Shown here: positions 1-12,200 of the stretch, one piece after another
Position numbering within the stretch: position 1 is the stretch's first letter
Layout: the number at the start of each line of letters is the position of its first letter
Origin: Neospora caninum Liverpool
Taxonomy: Eukaryota > Apicomplexa > Conoidasida > Eucoccidiorida > Sarcocystidae
Direction: 5' to 3'
Assembly: GCF_000208865.1 (NCBI RefSeq)
Contig: NC_018385.1
Span: 1,966,724-2,030,723 of the forward strand
Length of the DNA stretch: 64,000 bases
Program-made: the position numbers and the translations under genes
The notes under the pieces: generated by a model
Told to the model about the DNA's origin: nothing
Seen by the model: only the letters and a program-made list of their open reading frames with translations
The model's database searches: none

Positions 1-200
1 ACTTGGTCGCGGCGGACCGACAGGCGGATGGTCTCGAAGCGGGCACTCTGGCGCATTTCGCGGATTTTGTGGCGGAAGTAGAGCCGTTTGTTTTCGAAGG
101 CCACGGTCATCGGGGCGAGCTTCAAGAGCGGCTGCAGGGAACTCGTCAACAGCGACGGGGTTTGCTTGATCAGGGCGTTGATCGACGCCTTGTGCTTCTC
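1..200 (-). other. Start of the HECT domain
   Basis: The last translated part of the giant ligase reads NKRLYFRHKIREM followed by IRLSVRRDQ. This is the conserved entry into HECT domains of the HUWE1/UPL1 group: 'F.NKR.YFR' and, a little later, a basic 'VRR' before the N-lobe. It is preceded by a helix containing LIKQTPSLLTSSLQPLLKL, also typical of this family just upstream of HECT. The rest of the domain (roughly 330 residues with the catalytic Cys) must lie to the left of base 1. Confidence 0.85.
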
Positions 201-3200
201 GCCGAATCGGCACAGCTCTGCGTGCCGCTGGCTCGGGCTTGCCACCGCTGCCGATGCAGGCGGCGACGAAGTCGGAGACAGAGGAGAGAACTGCGAGTCG
301 GAAGCGTTGCGGGTGTCCACGCGCGGCGAGAGCGCGTCTTCTTGCGTGGTTGTTCTCCGTTTCTCCTCGTCGAAGCCACGCACAGCACTGTCGGCGGGTT
401 TGCCGCTGAGGCACGGCGCATTGGCGGCCTCCGAAGCGAGAGAAAACAGGTCCAGCTGCCCCAACTCCGCGACGTCCTTCACCTCGTAGTCGGCTGCGAT
501 GCATGTCTGGTGCACCTGAAGATAGGCCTCGAGAATCGGAAGCAACTGGGAGAGAATGAGAGGCGCTGCGTCATCTGTCGGCGCCGAGCTCGACGCCCCG
601 CTCCCCGACTGCCAGGCCTCGCGGCCTCCCGCGAGCGAGGTGTCTTCTTCGCGGCGGCGACCGTCTTCTTCCTCCTCCGCTACATCTTCGCGCGGCGCCC
701 GTCTTCTGCCCTCACGGGCTCTGTCCTCGCCACTCTCCTCTCGTCGACTCTCGCCTTCGTCCTCGTTCCGCGGCCCGCGCCCTGACCCTGCGATCGACCG
801 TCTTCGTCCCTCCCCCGCAGGGAAAACGCCCGTCGAGGCCACCTGCGTGGTGAGCGACGGGTAGCACTCTTCCACGGCAGTAAGGACCTCGTCCAGTTCG
901 TCCCAGATCAACGCGACTCCCGACTCGTCGAAGAAGTTCCGGAACGCGACCAGGGCGCCTTCGCGACTCTCCAGCTCGCCCCGCCTCCCGTCGCGACCGG
1001 CTCGGCCGCCCTGTCGAGAAGACGCCGTCGCCATGGCCACAGTGTTCAAAGATTCGATCGCCTTGAGAGCCGCTGCTTCCAGAGACTGCAGCGCGGTATC
1101 GCGTCCGTCGGGTGTCCCCCTTCCTTCACCGCCCGGAGACGCTGAGTCCGCAGGCGCTGCGTCTCGCGGTGCGGGGTGCGGCGACGAAGTCGAAGGCGCA
1201 GTCTCCCGCGTCTCTCTCATCTCGGCCTCTTCGTCCTGTGCTGCGCCGTTCTGTGCTTCTCTGCCGGCGCCCCCACGGGTCCCCCGAGACGCCGAGGCGG
1301 AGGCGTCGCCCTGCGACCGCGGGGTGCTTCTTTCTTCGCGCTCTCTCTCCTTGCCGCTCCCCGCTTGTTCTTCGATCTGGCTGAGCACGTCGCTCAGCGT
1401 CGAGCACAGCCGGTTGAAGGCCGCGAGTTGCGGATCCAAAAGGTCCCGGCGCCTCCACAAGTCGTCGTGGGGGCTGAGTGCGGGCGCTGCGGGCGCGTCC
1501 ACGCGGGACGAAGAGAACCGGGCCGACGTTCGCAGAGTCTCTGCAAGCAGGTCCAACTCGTCGCTGATGCCCTGACTGAGCATCGTCGCGTTCCGCTTCA
1601 GCGCCTCCTCGACCCAGGCGCGGTGCTGCGTCGAGCTGTACAGACACCCGACGACCTTGGCGACCAAGTTCAGCTGCTGCTGGTGCGCCTCGCGCTGCTG
1701 CGGCGTGTAGACGCCTTGCGACCAGGACGCCGCGACGCTCGGCGAGCACAACAGCTGACACAACGCGCGGCCAGCTGTCGGAGAGACCACCCGCAACATC
1801 GCGTTCTCCTTCTTTTCCTCCCGCGACGAGCCCGCGCCGAGCGCCCCGCCGCTCCCTGTTTCCTCTCTCCGGGCCTTGCCGGCCGCCGGAGTCGTCGACG
1901 CCGCGCCGCTGTCTCCGGAGACAGTGGAGGCGCCAGCCGGGGCTGTCTCCAAGTGGGGACTCGCGCCCTCCGCGGAACTCGCGCCGGACTCGGTCCCCGA
2001 ACCGTGCACCCCCGGTGAGCCCTCGCGTTCAGGGCCTGACGCCGAGGCGCCCGAGCGGCGCTGCGAACTGCCTGGGCTTTCGCTTTCCCGGGGACCTGTC
2101 GCGTTTCCGCCACCCACGAGAAGGAAGTAGACGGCCGAGAGCAAATGGTTCATGAGGCGCGGGGAAGACTGGAACAGCGTACCACTCGTCAGCGTCTGCA
2201 ACACGAACAACAACCGGACGGAATCGCGTGGGTGAAAAGGAGGGACACAAGAAAGAAGCAAAGACCGATCGCAACGGAGACGTCGCCCTGTCGTGTTTCC
2301 GGGCCGATTTCGGAAAAGCGGTCTGGGTTCAAAATCGATAGAGGCGAGACACGAGCGGCGACACGCGAGAAAAGAAACGCCTGAGACGCACCCCGCCGCG
2401 CCCTCCTCTTCTGCGTCGACCTTACCATAAGGACGTTGATAGGGTACTCGAGGGCGGCGTCCTCGACGCCGTCTCCAGGCGTCTTTTTCTCGTCGTCGGC
2501 CTTTCCAGCTGAACACGATTGAGACCCTGAGCTGCCTGTCGCTCCAGACTTCTCGTGTCGCGACCCTCGTCCCGCTGAGGTTGCAGCCTTCTCTTCCTTC
2601 TTCTCTTCCTTTTCTTCGTCCTGGCCTCTCTCGGCCTTCTCTCTCGTCTGCGACGCACGCTCAGTCGCTCCTGCGCCGGAGGCGGCCATGCGAGAAGAAG
2701 AATCGAGAGAGGCTTCCGCTGCGAATGCACTGTTTTCGGTTTCCTTCTTGACCCCTTGTGCCCCAGGAACCCCTTGGGGTCCAGAAGCCGAGACCACCGT
2801 CCCCGGCACTCCTGTCTCCTTCTTCTCTCCGCTCTTCTCGCCTAGGCCCGCTCGCGTCCCGTCGACTGATGAGAGAGCAGAAGCACTGGTTGCGCTGCCG
2901 ACTCCAAAGCTCAGAGCCCCGTTCCAGTCTCTTCGCTTTTTCTTCCTCCGCAGTTCGTTGACGAGGTCTTCGCCGTCTCCGCTTCCTGATCTTCTCGATC
3001 CCAGTGCGTCGTCTTCCTCGCATGCGCTGCCAAAGCGGCTGGTTCCGAACACCGCGCCTCCGTCTTCTCTTCCTCTCGCTCGCGCTTCGTCGTCCGTTCC
3101 TCGTCCCGTTCTCCGCAGCCACGCGGCTGAAGCGAATGGGGAGTCGCGTCCTTTCTCCGAGCCGGCAAGGTCTCCGTTCTGCGCACCGACCGCGCCTTCT

Positions 3201-6200
3201 TTCTTCGCGCCGCCTCGAGCTTTGGGGCCTTGACTCTCTTCGCCTCCAGTTGCATCACTCGCCCGCGACGCGTCGCCAAGTCGTTCTTCCTGTCCCTCTC
3301 CGCGCTCGCTTGCCGCCCCTCTGTCCCTGGTGCCTCCCTTTTCCTTCTTCCCACTCTTCTCCTCGCCGTCCTGCGGCCTGCGGTCGTCGCCTGGGCCGCG
3401 CCCGCGCCCGCTCCGCCCTCCACCGCCCTTGCCCAAGTGGCTTTCGCGCTTTTTGTCCTCGCCCTTCCTCGGGTCGTCCTTCCCGTTCCCAGAAGGCCCG
3501 CCGTCGTCTGGAGCGCCTGCGGCCACGCGCGGGCCGGCCGGCTTCTCCTCCTTCTTCGCGAAGAGCGAAGACACGGAAGAGAGCGAAGACGGGTACGCGA
3601 TGTCGCGCAGCGTCACTGCCTGTGGATGGCGCATGCGATGCGCAAAGGCCGCCGACGCAGAAGGCAACACCGTCAGGAGACTTCGCAGCTGCTCGAGAAC
3701 GCGCTCGGTCGCCACGGCGGCGGCGGACGGCCGCTCGAAGAGTGCGGCGGCATTCGAGGCCCCGTCGAACAGAGCCCCGTACAGCGCAGAGGGCGGGAAA
3801 CCCACTGAGGAGAGCGGAGGCGAGGGCGACGCCCCCGAGAGCCCCGCCGGCGACTCGTGCACGTGGCAGTCCGGGGCTGCCGACCAGCAGATCACCAGGA
3901 AGAGGAGCACGAGGACGTGCCACGCGTCCTGGTGCGCGGAAGCGACATTGCAGAGGAGGGTGAAGAAGAGTTTCCTGTTCATTTCTTTCCGCAAGTAGAA
4001 GAGTCTGCAGATTCCCAGGACTCCCAAGGGGTGGAAAGGCGGCCGCGGACCTCGCGACGGGCCGCCATACAAGAAGCCAGCGGCGCCGCGGGACACCACC
4101 TCGTAGCCGCCGTCGCTCCCGCGGCGGCTTCCCGCCGCTGCACGCACGCCTCTGTCGCTCTGGAGCCCAGAGGCGAAGGACGGATGCCCCGAGGCGTTCA
4201 GAGGGGGAGACAAGAGCAGCCACTCGTTCAGCGCCGAGAGGCCGTCGACGACGCCGTCGGGCCGCGTCACGACCGTCCCGGACAGGCCTCCGCCCGAGGT
4301 CGCCGCGAAGCTCAAACCGTCGCCGAGCAAGTCGCGTCCACTCGCCACCATCGCCGGGCGCCCCCCTGCGCCGAGAATCGAAGAGGACAAGAGCGAGAGA
4401 AGGTTCCCGCTGCTCTGTCCCAGAAGGGCGCGCGGCAGGAGCACATTCACCTGGCCCGCGCCGGCTGAGTGCGGCACGCCAAAGAGGCCCAAAGGGACGC
4501 CCGACAGCGGGTTCGCGGCTCCGCTCGCCTGCGCAGAGACGGCCTGGTTCCCCGGCGCGACGCCGGCTCCGATGAGGAAGGAAGGGTACGTCGAAGAGCT
4601 CGGATTCACAATCAAGGCGCTGCGAGACGAAGGAATCCCCGAAATGGTCACGCCTCCGAAGGAGGGCGAGTTGGACGCCGCAGCGGCGATCGCCGCCCAC
4701 GTGCCTTGCAGGAACCGCTCGAGAGTCGAGTTGGACGTGTACAGTTGGCGGTCGCCCTGGAACGCTCGGGCAGCAGCTTGGGCGCCTCGAGGGAGCGCGA
4801 GCGCGTCGGCGCCCGCCCCGGCCGGGCTCGCGGGTGTCCCCGAGAGCGACGACGGCGGATTCTCCGCCTGCAGATTTCCAGAGGCAGACAAAGCAAGATT
4901 CCGGCCTTCGCCGAGGCCCGCGCCGCCGCGGACGCCTCGCGTGCCCAAGAAGGCCGCGCCCTCGCGCTCACTGGACCGCCCCCGACCGCCAGCTGCGCCC
5001 ACACCCCCCGCGTCCTCACCGGACGGCGAGACGAAGCTGTGGACGCCGAACAAGGGCGCCGCGCCGCCTCGGCTCTGCAGGCGACCCAGCGCGGCTCTGC
5101 CGTTCTCGTCCAGAGAGTTGAACTGGCCGCCCTGCAAGATCTGGGAGTCGAGGAAGTCGAATAAGCCCGCCAAGTACAAGTCGCCAGTCCCGCGTTCGCC
5201 GAGCAAGTTCTCAGCCCCGCCGTCGAAACCGTTCGCGCGGTTGAAGGCAAAGATCGGTGCCTGTCCGGCCGCCCCGTTCCCAGCAGCCGGTCCGCCTCGA
5301 CTCTGCGACGAACTCGCCGCTCCGTTCGCGCCCCGTCCCCGCGAGGCGGGCTGGCCTGCGCCGCTGGAGGCCCCCGCGGCGTTCGCGCCTCTCACGTCCA
5401 CGCCGTAGAACAGCCGCCCGGCGCCGTTCGCGCTCCCCGCGCCGCCTGCGTTGTTCCCGCGAATAAATCCGAGGAAGTGCTGGAGACCCGCCCGTTCGCG
5501 TTCGCGGTCTCCGCGGCCGTGCGCCGACGCGTTCCCGCTGCGGGCTCTCTCGCCGTCTCGCCCCTGCGACGCTGCGCCGCGGTCGCGCCCGCCGGCGCTC
5601 CGGGCGTGCTGGGAGCGGTGGAGAACGCGCTCGCGCAGCAGGGACGCCTCGGCCATGACCTCTGTGGGCAAGGTGCGGAGGAAGTCGCTGCCCGCCGTGA
5701 GGAGAACTTCCTGCCGCAGCGCCGGGTCCAGCGTCGCCAGGAACGTCGCGTTGTCGAGGTCCGTCCCTGCGTCGCTTTGCTCCTGAGAGGCCACCCGCTG
5801 ACTGCCTTCGCCGGGCGCAGCCCCGTCCTGCTCGGTCGCGCGCCGACACGCCGCGATCACTTGCTGACGCAGTGCCGACGGCAACGCACTGAGATATTCC
5901 CGGCGAATCTCACTCAGCGGTGGTGCAATGCCGGGGCGACGAGAACCCGAGACCGGCTGTGTGGGGCCAGAGCCTCCACTGGCGGGCGGCTGGGCGCCTT
6001 CTGCCTCTCCGCGTTCTGCGGTCGCGGGGGGCGCAGACGCCGGAGACGAGGCAGAATCCGAAAGATTCTCGTTTTCCGACCGCCGCTGCTCGACAGCTTG
6101 CAACGTCAATTGCCGCAGTTGCTGCACGACGATCTCCTCCCTCAGGTCCTCCGGAAGCGCCTCCAGGAAGGATGGATCCATCCCGGCCGCGTCAAACAGC

Positions 6201-9200
6201 TGCGCCTCCGTCAGTCCTAAAGCTCGGGCCAACGGAGCAAGGGGACCACCCCCTTCCTCCGGCGACGACGAAGGAGAAGAGGAAGAAGAGGAAGAAGAGG
6301 AAGAAGAGGAAGAAGAGGAAGAAGGAGAAGGGGAGGAGGTAGACGAGGAAGAGGACGAAGCAGAGGTAGTGGCGGGGTGTTCATTTCCGCCTGCAGCGGC
6401 GTCTGCGGTTGGCGCTTCGTCTGTGGCCATGGAAGCCTGAATCGCACGCTGGAGGATCCTTTCGTCCGATTCTTCGCCCGTCTCGTCCACTTCCCTCCGC
6501 TCGGTCCTCTCCGACCTCTCTGCCTCGTTCTGCGGGGCCTGAACCGGAGCGCGCGAGGCCTCCGGCATGTCGACCTCCATTTCTTCTCTGCCTCGGGAAG
6601 CGGAAGCAGCTTCTTCCGGAGCGAAAGGAGCCACGTCCACGTCCATGGCCGCTCGGGCCAGCGCGCGCTCTTCGGCCGGTCTCTGAGACTGAGTGGAAGC
6701 CGATGCGACCGCCGATGCAGCTGCCGACGCCGCCGCCGATGCGACCGCCGATGCAGCTGCCGATGCCGTCGCCGATGCAGCTGCCGATGCCGTCGCAGAT
6801 GCAGCTGCCGATGCAACCGCCGACGCTCCCGTCAGCGCCGTTTCCGCTGGGGTCTCGCCCTCGCCGGCCCCCAAAGTTGAGTCTGTCCCCTGTCCCTCTT
6901 CCGCAGGGCTCGCGCCTTCCCCGTGCTCGGCAGCCGGCGCGGCATCCATCTCTTCTTCTCTCTCGCCTGTCTCCTCGCCCCACTCGTGGTCCTCGGGCTG
7001 CGTGGGCGGGGTCGCGGCGACGGGGAACGGCACCGCCTCCAGACTGAGGAAGGCGCCGCTGCCTCCCGTGGCGGCGAGCCGCGAGAGAACAGCAGCGGTG
7101 GCCAGGCGCTGTTGGTGCGCGTGCTCGACTTCTTCGAAGAAGTTCACGTGGTAAAGCGACTCGAAGCCGACGCCGTCTTCGCGTCCACCATCTCTTCGCG
7201 GTCTCCCCTCGAGGTCCTGGCCAGGTCGGCCTTCTTCCCCTTCTCCCGCGCTCCGGCCTGAGCCGGCTGCGCCTTGGCGCGGTGACTCCAGATTTTGAGA
7301 GGACGAGGACGTGAGGCGGCGCGTGGTCGAGCCTCCACTGGGCGGCGTCCTGGCACTCTCCGTGCCGAGGGCTTGAGACAGATCCTCGAGCAAGTGCTGA
7401 ATGAGGAACCGTTCGTTGATCCGGCCTTCGCGCCCACTCGCTGGCCTTCCAGCCCCACTCCCGCGCGCGCCGGAAAACGCCGCGGCGCCCCGATCTGTCC
7501 CTGCGCCGCCCAGCGCACCCCCCCCAGCAGCAGACGCGCCCGGGGCTGGCGAGGCCGAAGTCGAAGTGTGGTTCGCGCTCCGGTACACTGAAGAAAACAG
7601 CGGATGCTCGGCAGGTATCGCAGAGACGTCCCAACTTGTCCACTGCTGGGTCCCAGCCTGACCCGTGAGCGTCGCCAGCGTCGGGTGCGCACCAGTCTGC
7701 GCAGTGCCTGCCAGCGCCGCGTCGAGGATCGAGCCCAAGCCCGGGGTGCCGAGAAGCGAGACCGCGGCAGAGCCTCCGGCGGGGTTGCCCAAATAGGACG
7801 CAAACGCCGAGGCCTGCGGCGTGGCCAAGAACGGCGAGCGCGCACTCCCGCCGGCTGCTTGCGCGCCGAAGCCGCCGCCTCGGCCAATGAAGAAATGCGC
7901 CGCGCCGGCGCTGCCGCCCAGGCCACCGTCTCCGCCTGCCGCATGCGTCCGGAAGAAGTTCGAGGCCGCGCCGCCCAAGCCGCGGGCCCCAGCGTCGCGC
8001 CCTCTGTCTCCGGCGCCCCCCGCGGAGACTCGCCCCGCCAAGGGCCCGCTGCTCGAGCGCTGAGAAGAGCCCAAGTGCACGTCAACGGAGAACTCGTCGT
8101 CGAAGCCGTCGCGGCCTGTGCCGTGGCGGCGGCCAGACACGACCCCGCGAACAGCCGAGACGAGTTCTCGGTGAGCGTCTGCGGAGAGATGGAAATGGAA
8201 GCGGAGCTCATCTGCGTCGTCGTCTTCCTCGTCGTCGTCTTCGTCGAGGTCGTCGTCCTCGTCGTCCAAATCATCCGGGGAAAAGCCCGGCAAGCTCGAC
8301 GCGGGCGGACGCGCGCTGCCCGGAAGCGGACCCGGTGTCTCCGAAGGCGCGCCCGAGACAGCGAAGGCGCCGGGGAGGCCTGTCTCCTCCTCCCCGGCCG
8401 CGGACGACCCGAGGAAGCGAAGCCGAGTCCCCCGAGACGCCTCGCCTCCCTGGCCGCTTGCCGACGCCTCCGAGGTGCCCGCGACGGCCAACGCGGAAGA
8501 CGCGCTCGTCTCCGCCGTCGAAGAAGCTCCAGACCCGCTTGCCGCACCGTCCAAATGTGGTCCTGCCGCCGAAATCTGGAGACGGACAAACCCCAGAACG
8601 AGAGAGAAAAAAGGGGCATGAGGTTAAACAAAAGACCCAGTTCAAAGGATAATGAGCAATACCCGGTCACCGACAAACAACCGAAGTTGGGCACGCGAGA
8701 AACACCCCAGAGCGATCGCCCCACAGACGCCGACAAACCCCTGCGTCAACGAGCAGACCTCGAAACGAGAGGTCCGAACAGAGGCAAAAGAGACGCGCTT
8801 CAAAGAAGGGACGCTTCGCCGGGAAGATCACATCTAAACCACAGCACAAAGCAAGGCTCTCAGTGTGGCACGCGAAAAGGCGTGCGTGCTGGTATCGACT
8901 CGGCAACGGGTCTGAAAACGAGAATCAATCGATTGTGTTTTTTACTGATTTTTCTGCACACACGCCTATCGCGCTGTCAGCCAGTGGTTTCCGTGAGATC
9001 CACGCAGCACGCAAATACGAGGTTTACGCCCCTACTTCATCTTCCGCCAAGTCGGGCGCCTCGTCAGACGCGCTGTCCGTGTCGTCGCCCTCGTGCTCGT
9101 CTTCTCCAAGATCCGGGGGGCCTTCGTCGTCGCTGCTTGCGTCTGGCGAGGAGTCGCCGTCGCCTGCGTCTCGCCTTCTTCGGGCCCCAGTGAGCGAGGA

Positions 9201-12200
9201 GACGAGGTCGGAGACATCGTCCTCCATCAGGGCTTCTTCTTCGTGGGGTTGCAACTCGTCGTCTTCGTCTTCCTCATCGAGGAGTTCCTCGTAATCCAGG
9301 TCGCCGCGCTCCCGGATTCTCGGCGCGTCGTCGTCGTCTTCCTCGTCTTCCTCATCCTCTTCTTCATCTTCTTCTTCCTCCACTTCGCCTGTTTCGCGAA
9401 GAAGCTCTTCTTCTTCCTCAACCTCATGCGGCAACTCCCGCGTGCTCGTCAGGCCCGCGCCCGCCGCTGCCGGCGCTTCGTCGTCTTCACTCTCCGCGGA
9501 GTCTGCGTCGACTTCTTCCTCTTCTTCGTCCTCCGTGAGACCTACCGCCTCGTCATCGTCTTCCCCAGCCATCTCATCGTCTTCATCGTCCTCATCGTCG
9601 TCGTCGTCCTCCAAATCGAACAATTCGCACTGAAGCGCCACGTCGCCGTCTTCGTCTTCCTCCTCGGGCTCTTCCTCAATGTCCCAGTCATCTTCGTCCT
9701 CATCCTGTTCACTGTCGTCCTCTTCATCATCGTCTTCCTCGTCGTCTTCATCTTCCTCATCTTCTTCCTCGGCGCTGACGGGTTCCGCGCTTGGCCTCCC
9801 CCCGCGCCTCTCCGCCGCCGCCTTGCCTCGCACGCGGTCCTTCTGGGGCGCGTCGCGGGCCACCGGCAGACCCATGAGCTCCGGGGACGTCAAAAACGCG
9901 AGGCAGCGCACTGCAATCGTGACTGAGACAAAGGCGTCTTCGCTGTGCAACGGCAGTTGAAAGAGAAAGAGCGAAAGCGAGTCTCGGAGACGCTGCATAT
10001 CGTCCAAAGACAGCCCGTACTGGCTCTTCAGCGACGGCGTCGGGGCCGGCGCCGGCACAGGCCGCGCCGATCCCCCCTGACCAGAAGCGTCGTTTTTACA
10101 GTTGCCGCCCGAGAAGAGATTCGCCGCAGCCGGGCGCTTCGGGGGGTCTCCGTCTCCTTCTCCCGACGAGCCGGAGCCTGGAGACCGCGAAGCAGAAGAG
10201 CGACTGTCACTCGGCGTGCTTCTCGACGACGCCGACCGTCCCCCTCCTCCCTGGTGTCGCGAAGAAGAGGCTTGACTGCTGCTCACTGACAAACATGTAG
10301 TTGGAGGCAGTCCCGCATCTGCCAGGGACACTGCGTCCCCTTCAGGGCCTTCTCGCGGGTCGTGCGCTCCACTCTCACCATCACCGCTGTCCAGCATCGA
10401 CGCAGCCCTTTCCCGGAATCCGCTAGACGCCCCGCCGGCTCGGCCTTCTCGCGCACCGTCAGGCGGTGCCGCTCTCGACCCGGCTACGCGTCCTCCCGAG
10501 GACGCGCCGCTCGACGACGAAGCACTTCCATCGGATTCTTCGTCGTCGTCTCTGCGGCCTCCCCGACCGGAGCACGCGCCTGACCCGCCGTTTCCGGGGC
10601 CGCGACTCGCACTGGCCGAGTTGGAGTTCCCCTCCGCGTTCTCGTGCGGCGGGGGCGAAGAGGACAGGGGGAGAAGCAGGGGGTTTGGCGGGAGGTCTTT
10701 TGGAAGGGTGAAGAGGCGGTAGAGCAGCGACGACAGCGTGTAGAAGGCTGTGACTTGCAAGTCCGCCGGCAGGAGATACTGCATCAAGACAACAGAGTTC
10801 GACGCGTGGCTCTCGCGCGTCTCCTTGTCGCCCCGCATCGCCCCGGGGAAGAGGGACGCGCCCGCAGAAGCCGCGAACGGGTGGCCAGCGACACCAGGAA
10901 GTCCCAGCGCCTTCGCCAGATGCGCATGCGTCGAGCCCCTTCGCGCGCCGTCCTTCGTCCCAGAGCCCCGGGCGTTGTTTCCGGTGGCGGCCGCTGAGGC
11001 AACCGCGGCGGCGAGCGCATAGCAGTCGGCGCCTTCCGCGCCGCGCCGCTCTTCGGCCGCAAGCAACTGGATCTGTTCTCTCTGCTGGGACCTCAGGACG
11101 TCCTGTTCGATGTCGAAAACGGCGTCGCCTGCGCTCTCGGGGCGTTCCCGGCCCTTCTTGAGCAGCGCCGGGAACGAGGCGAAGCAGACGCCTCTCGCCA
11201 GCGACGTGAGTGCTCCGCTGACTTGCTGGAAGAGGATCTTCCGGATTTCCAGGCTGCAGCACGCCATCGCGCCGAGGAGTTGGAGGAAATGGTTCAGCGC
11301 GACCAATGCGGGGCTGTTCCCGAGCGCCAGCGAAGACGCAGGCAGCTTCTTTTCGCGCTGGAGCTCCAGGGCGGCCGCGTACGTTTTGTCTGTGCAAGCA
11401 AAGGGCGGCAGCGTGAGGGTCAGCAGGCGGGAGAAGACGTCCCGCAACAGATAGTCCAACAAAAACGGGCGCACAGGCGCGGAAGAGACCGAACTATGGG
11501 CGCCGCTCTGAGACGCAGGCGCCCCGCCCCCACAGGGCGAGACAGCCGCCTCGCAGGCTTCCGACGCGAACGAGGCGAAAGCCTCCTTGTCGTCTGCGCC
11601 TCCTGAACGCGCGGTGGAACTGCCGCCCGATCCTGGCGCATTCGCGCCCTCCTCTTTCTTCTCTCCGCGGGCCACGCAGCTGCCGCGCCGCTCGGGCCCC
11701 GCAGAGAGCGGGCCGTGGTGCGAGTGCAGGAGCGCGCGGCTGAGGTCGAAGCCGCTGGGCGCGGAGGCCGAGTCGCCAACCAGCGACGGCAAGGAGCTCG
11801 TGAAGGCCCACGGAGGCGACTGCGGCAGATACAGACGAATCATCTCCGCCCCTGGAGTCCCGGAAGCCGGACTCGCCCCGCCCGCAGCCGCGCCAGAATG
11901 GGGGTTGTCTCGGGAGTGTCCCGCGGCGTCCACGCCCGCCAACGAGGCAGCCGACTCCAGCGAAGGCGCGCCCGCGTGGTGGGGCCCGCCTCTCCCTTTG
12001 TGGAGCGGCGGCCGCGGGACGGAGAGCGGGACTGGCATCTTGCCTTTCCCGTCTGGCGAGACGAGGTCGGCGGGGTCATCGCCTCTCGGCGCACCAGCCC
12101 CGTCGTCGCCGCGCTCCTTCTCTCTCCCTGGACGGCCTTCCTGGAGAGGGCCCGTGTCGAGCAAGGCCCCAGACGAAGCGGGCGAGACAAGCGGCATCGT

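Noticed and set aside
7604..9193. 529-residue plus-strand ORF
   Set aside because: It is antisense to exons of the giant ligase, Arg/Ala/Pro-rich, and arises from GC-rich codon composition; no domain.
9093..9926. Hydrophobic plus-strand ORF rich in Val, Phe and Leu, looking like a membrane protein
   Set aside because: It is the antisense of the Asp/Glu tract: GAx codons read as TTC/GTC/ATC in that frame.
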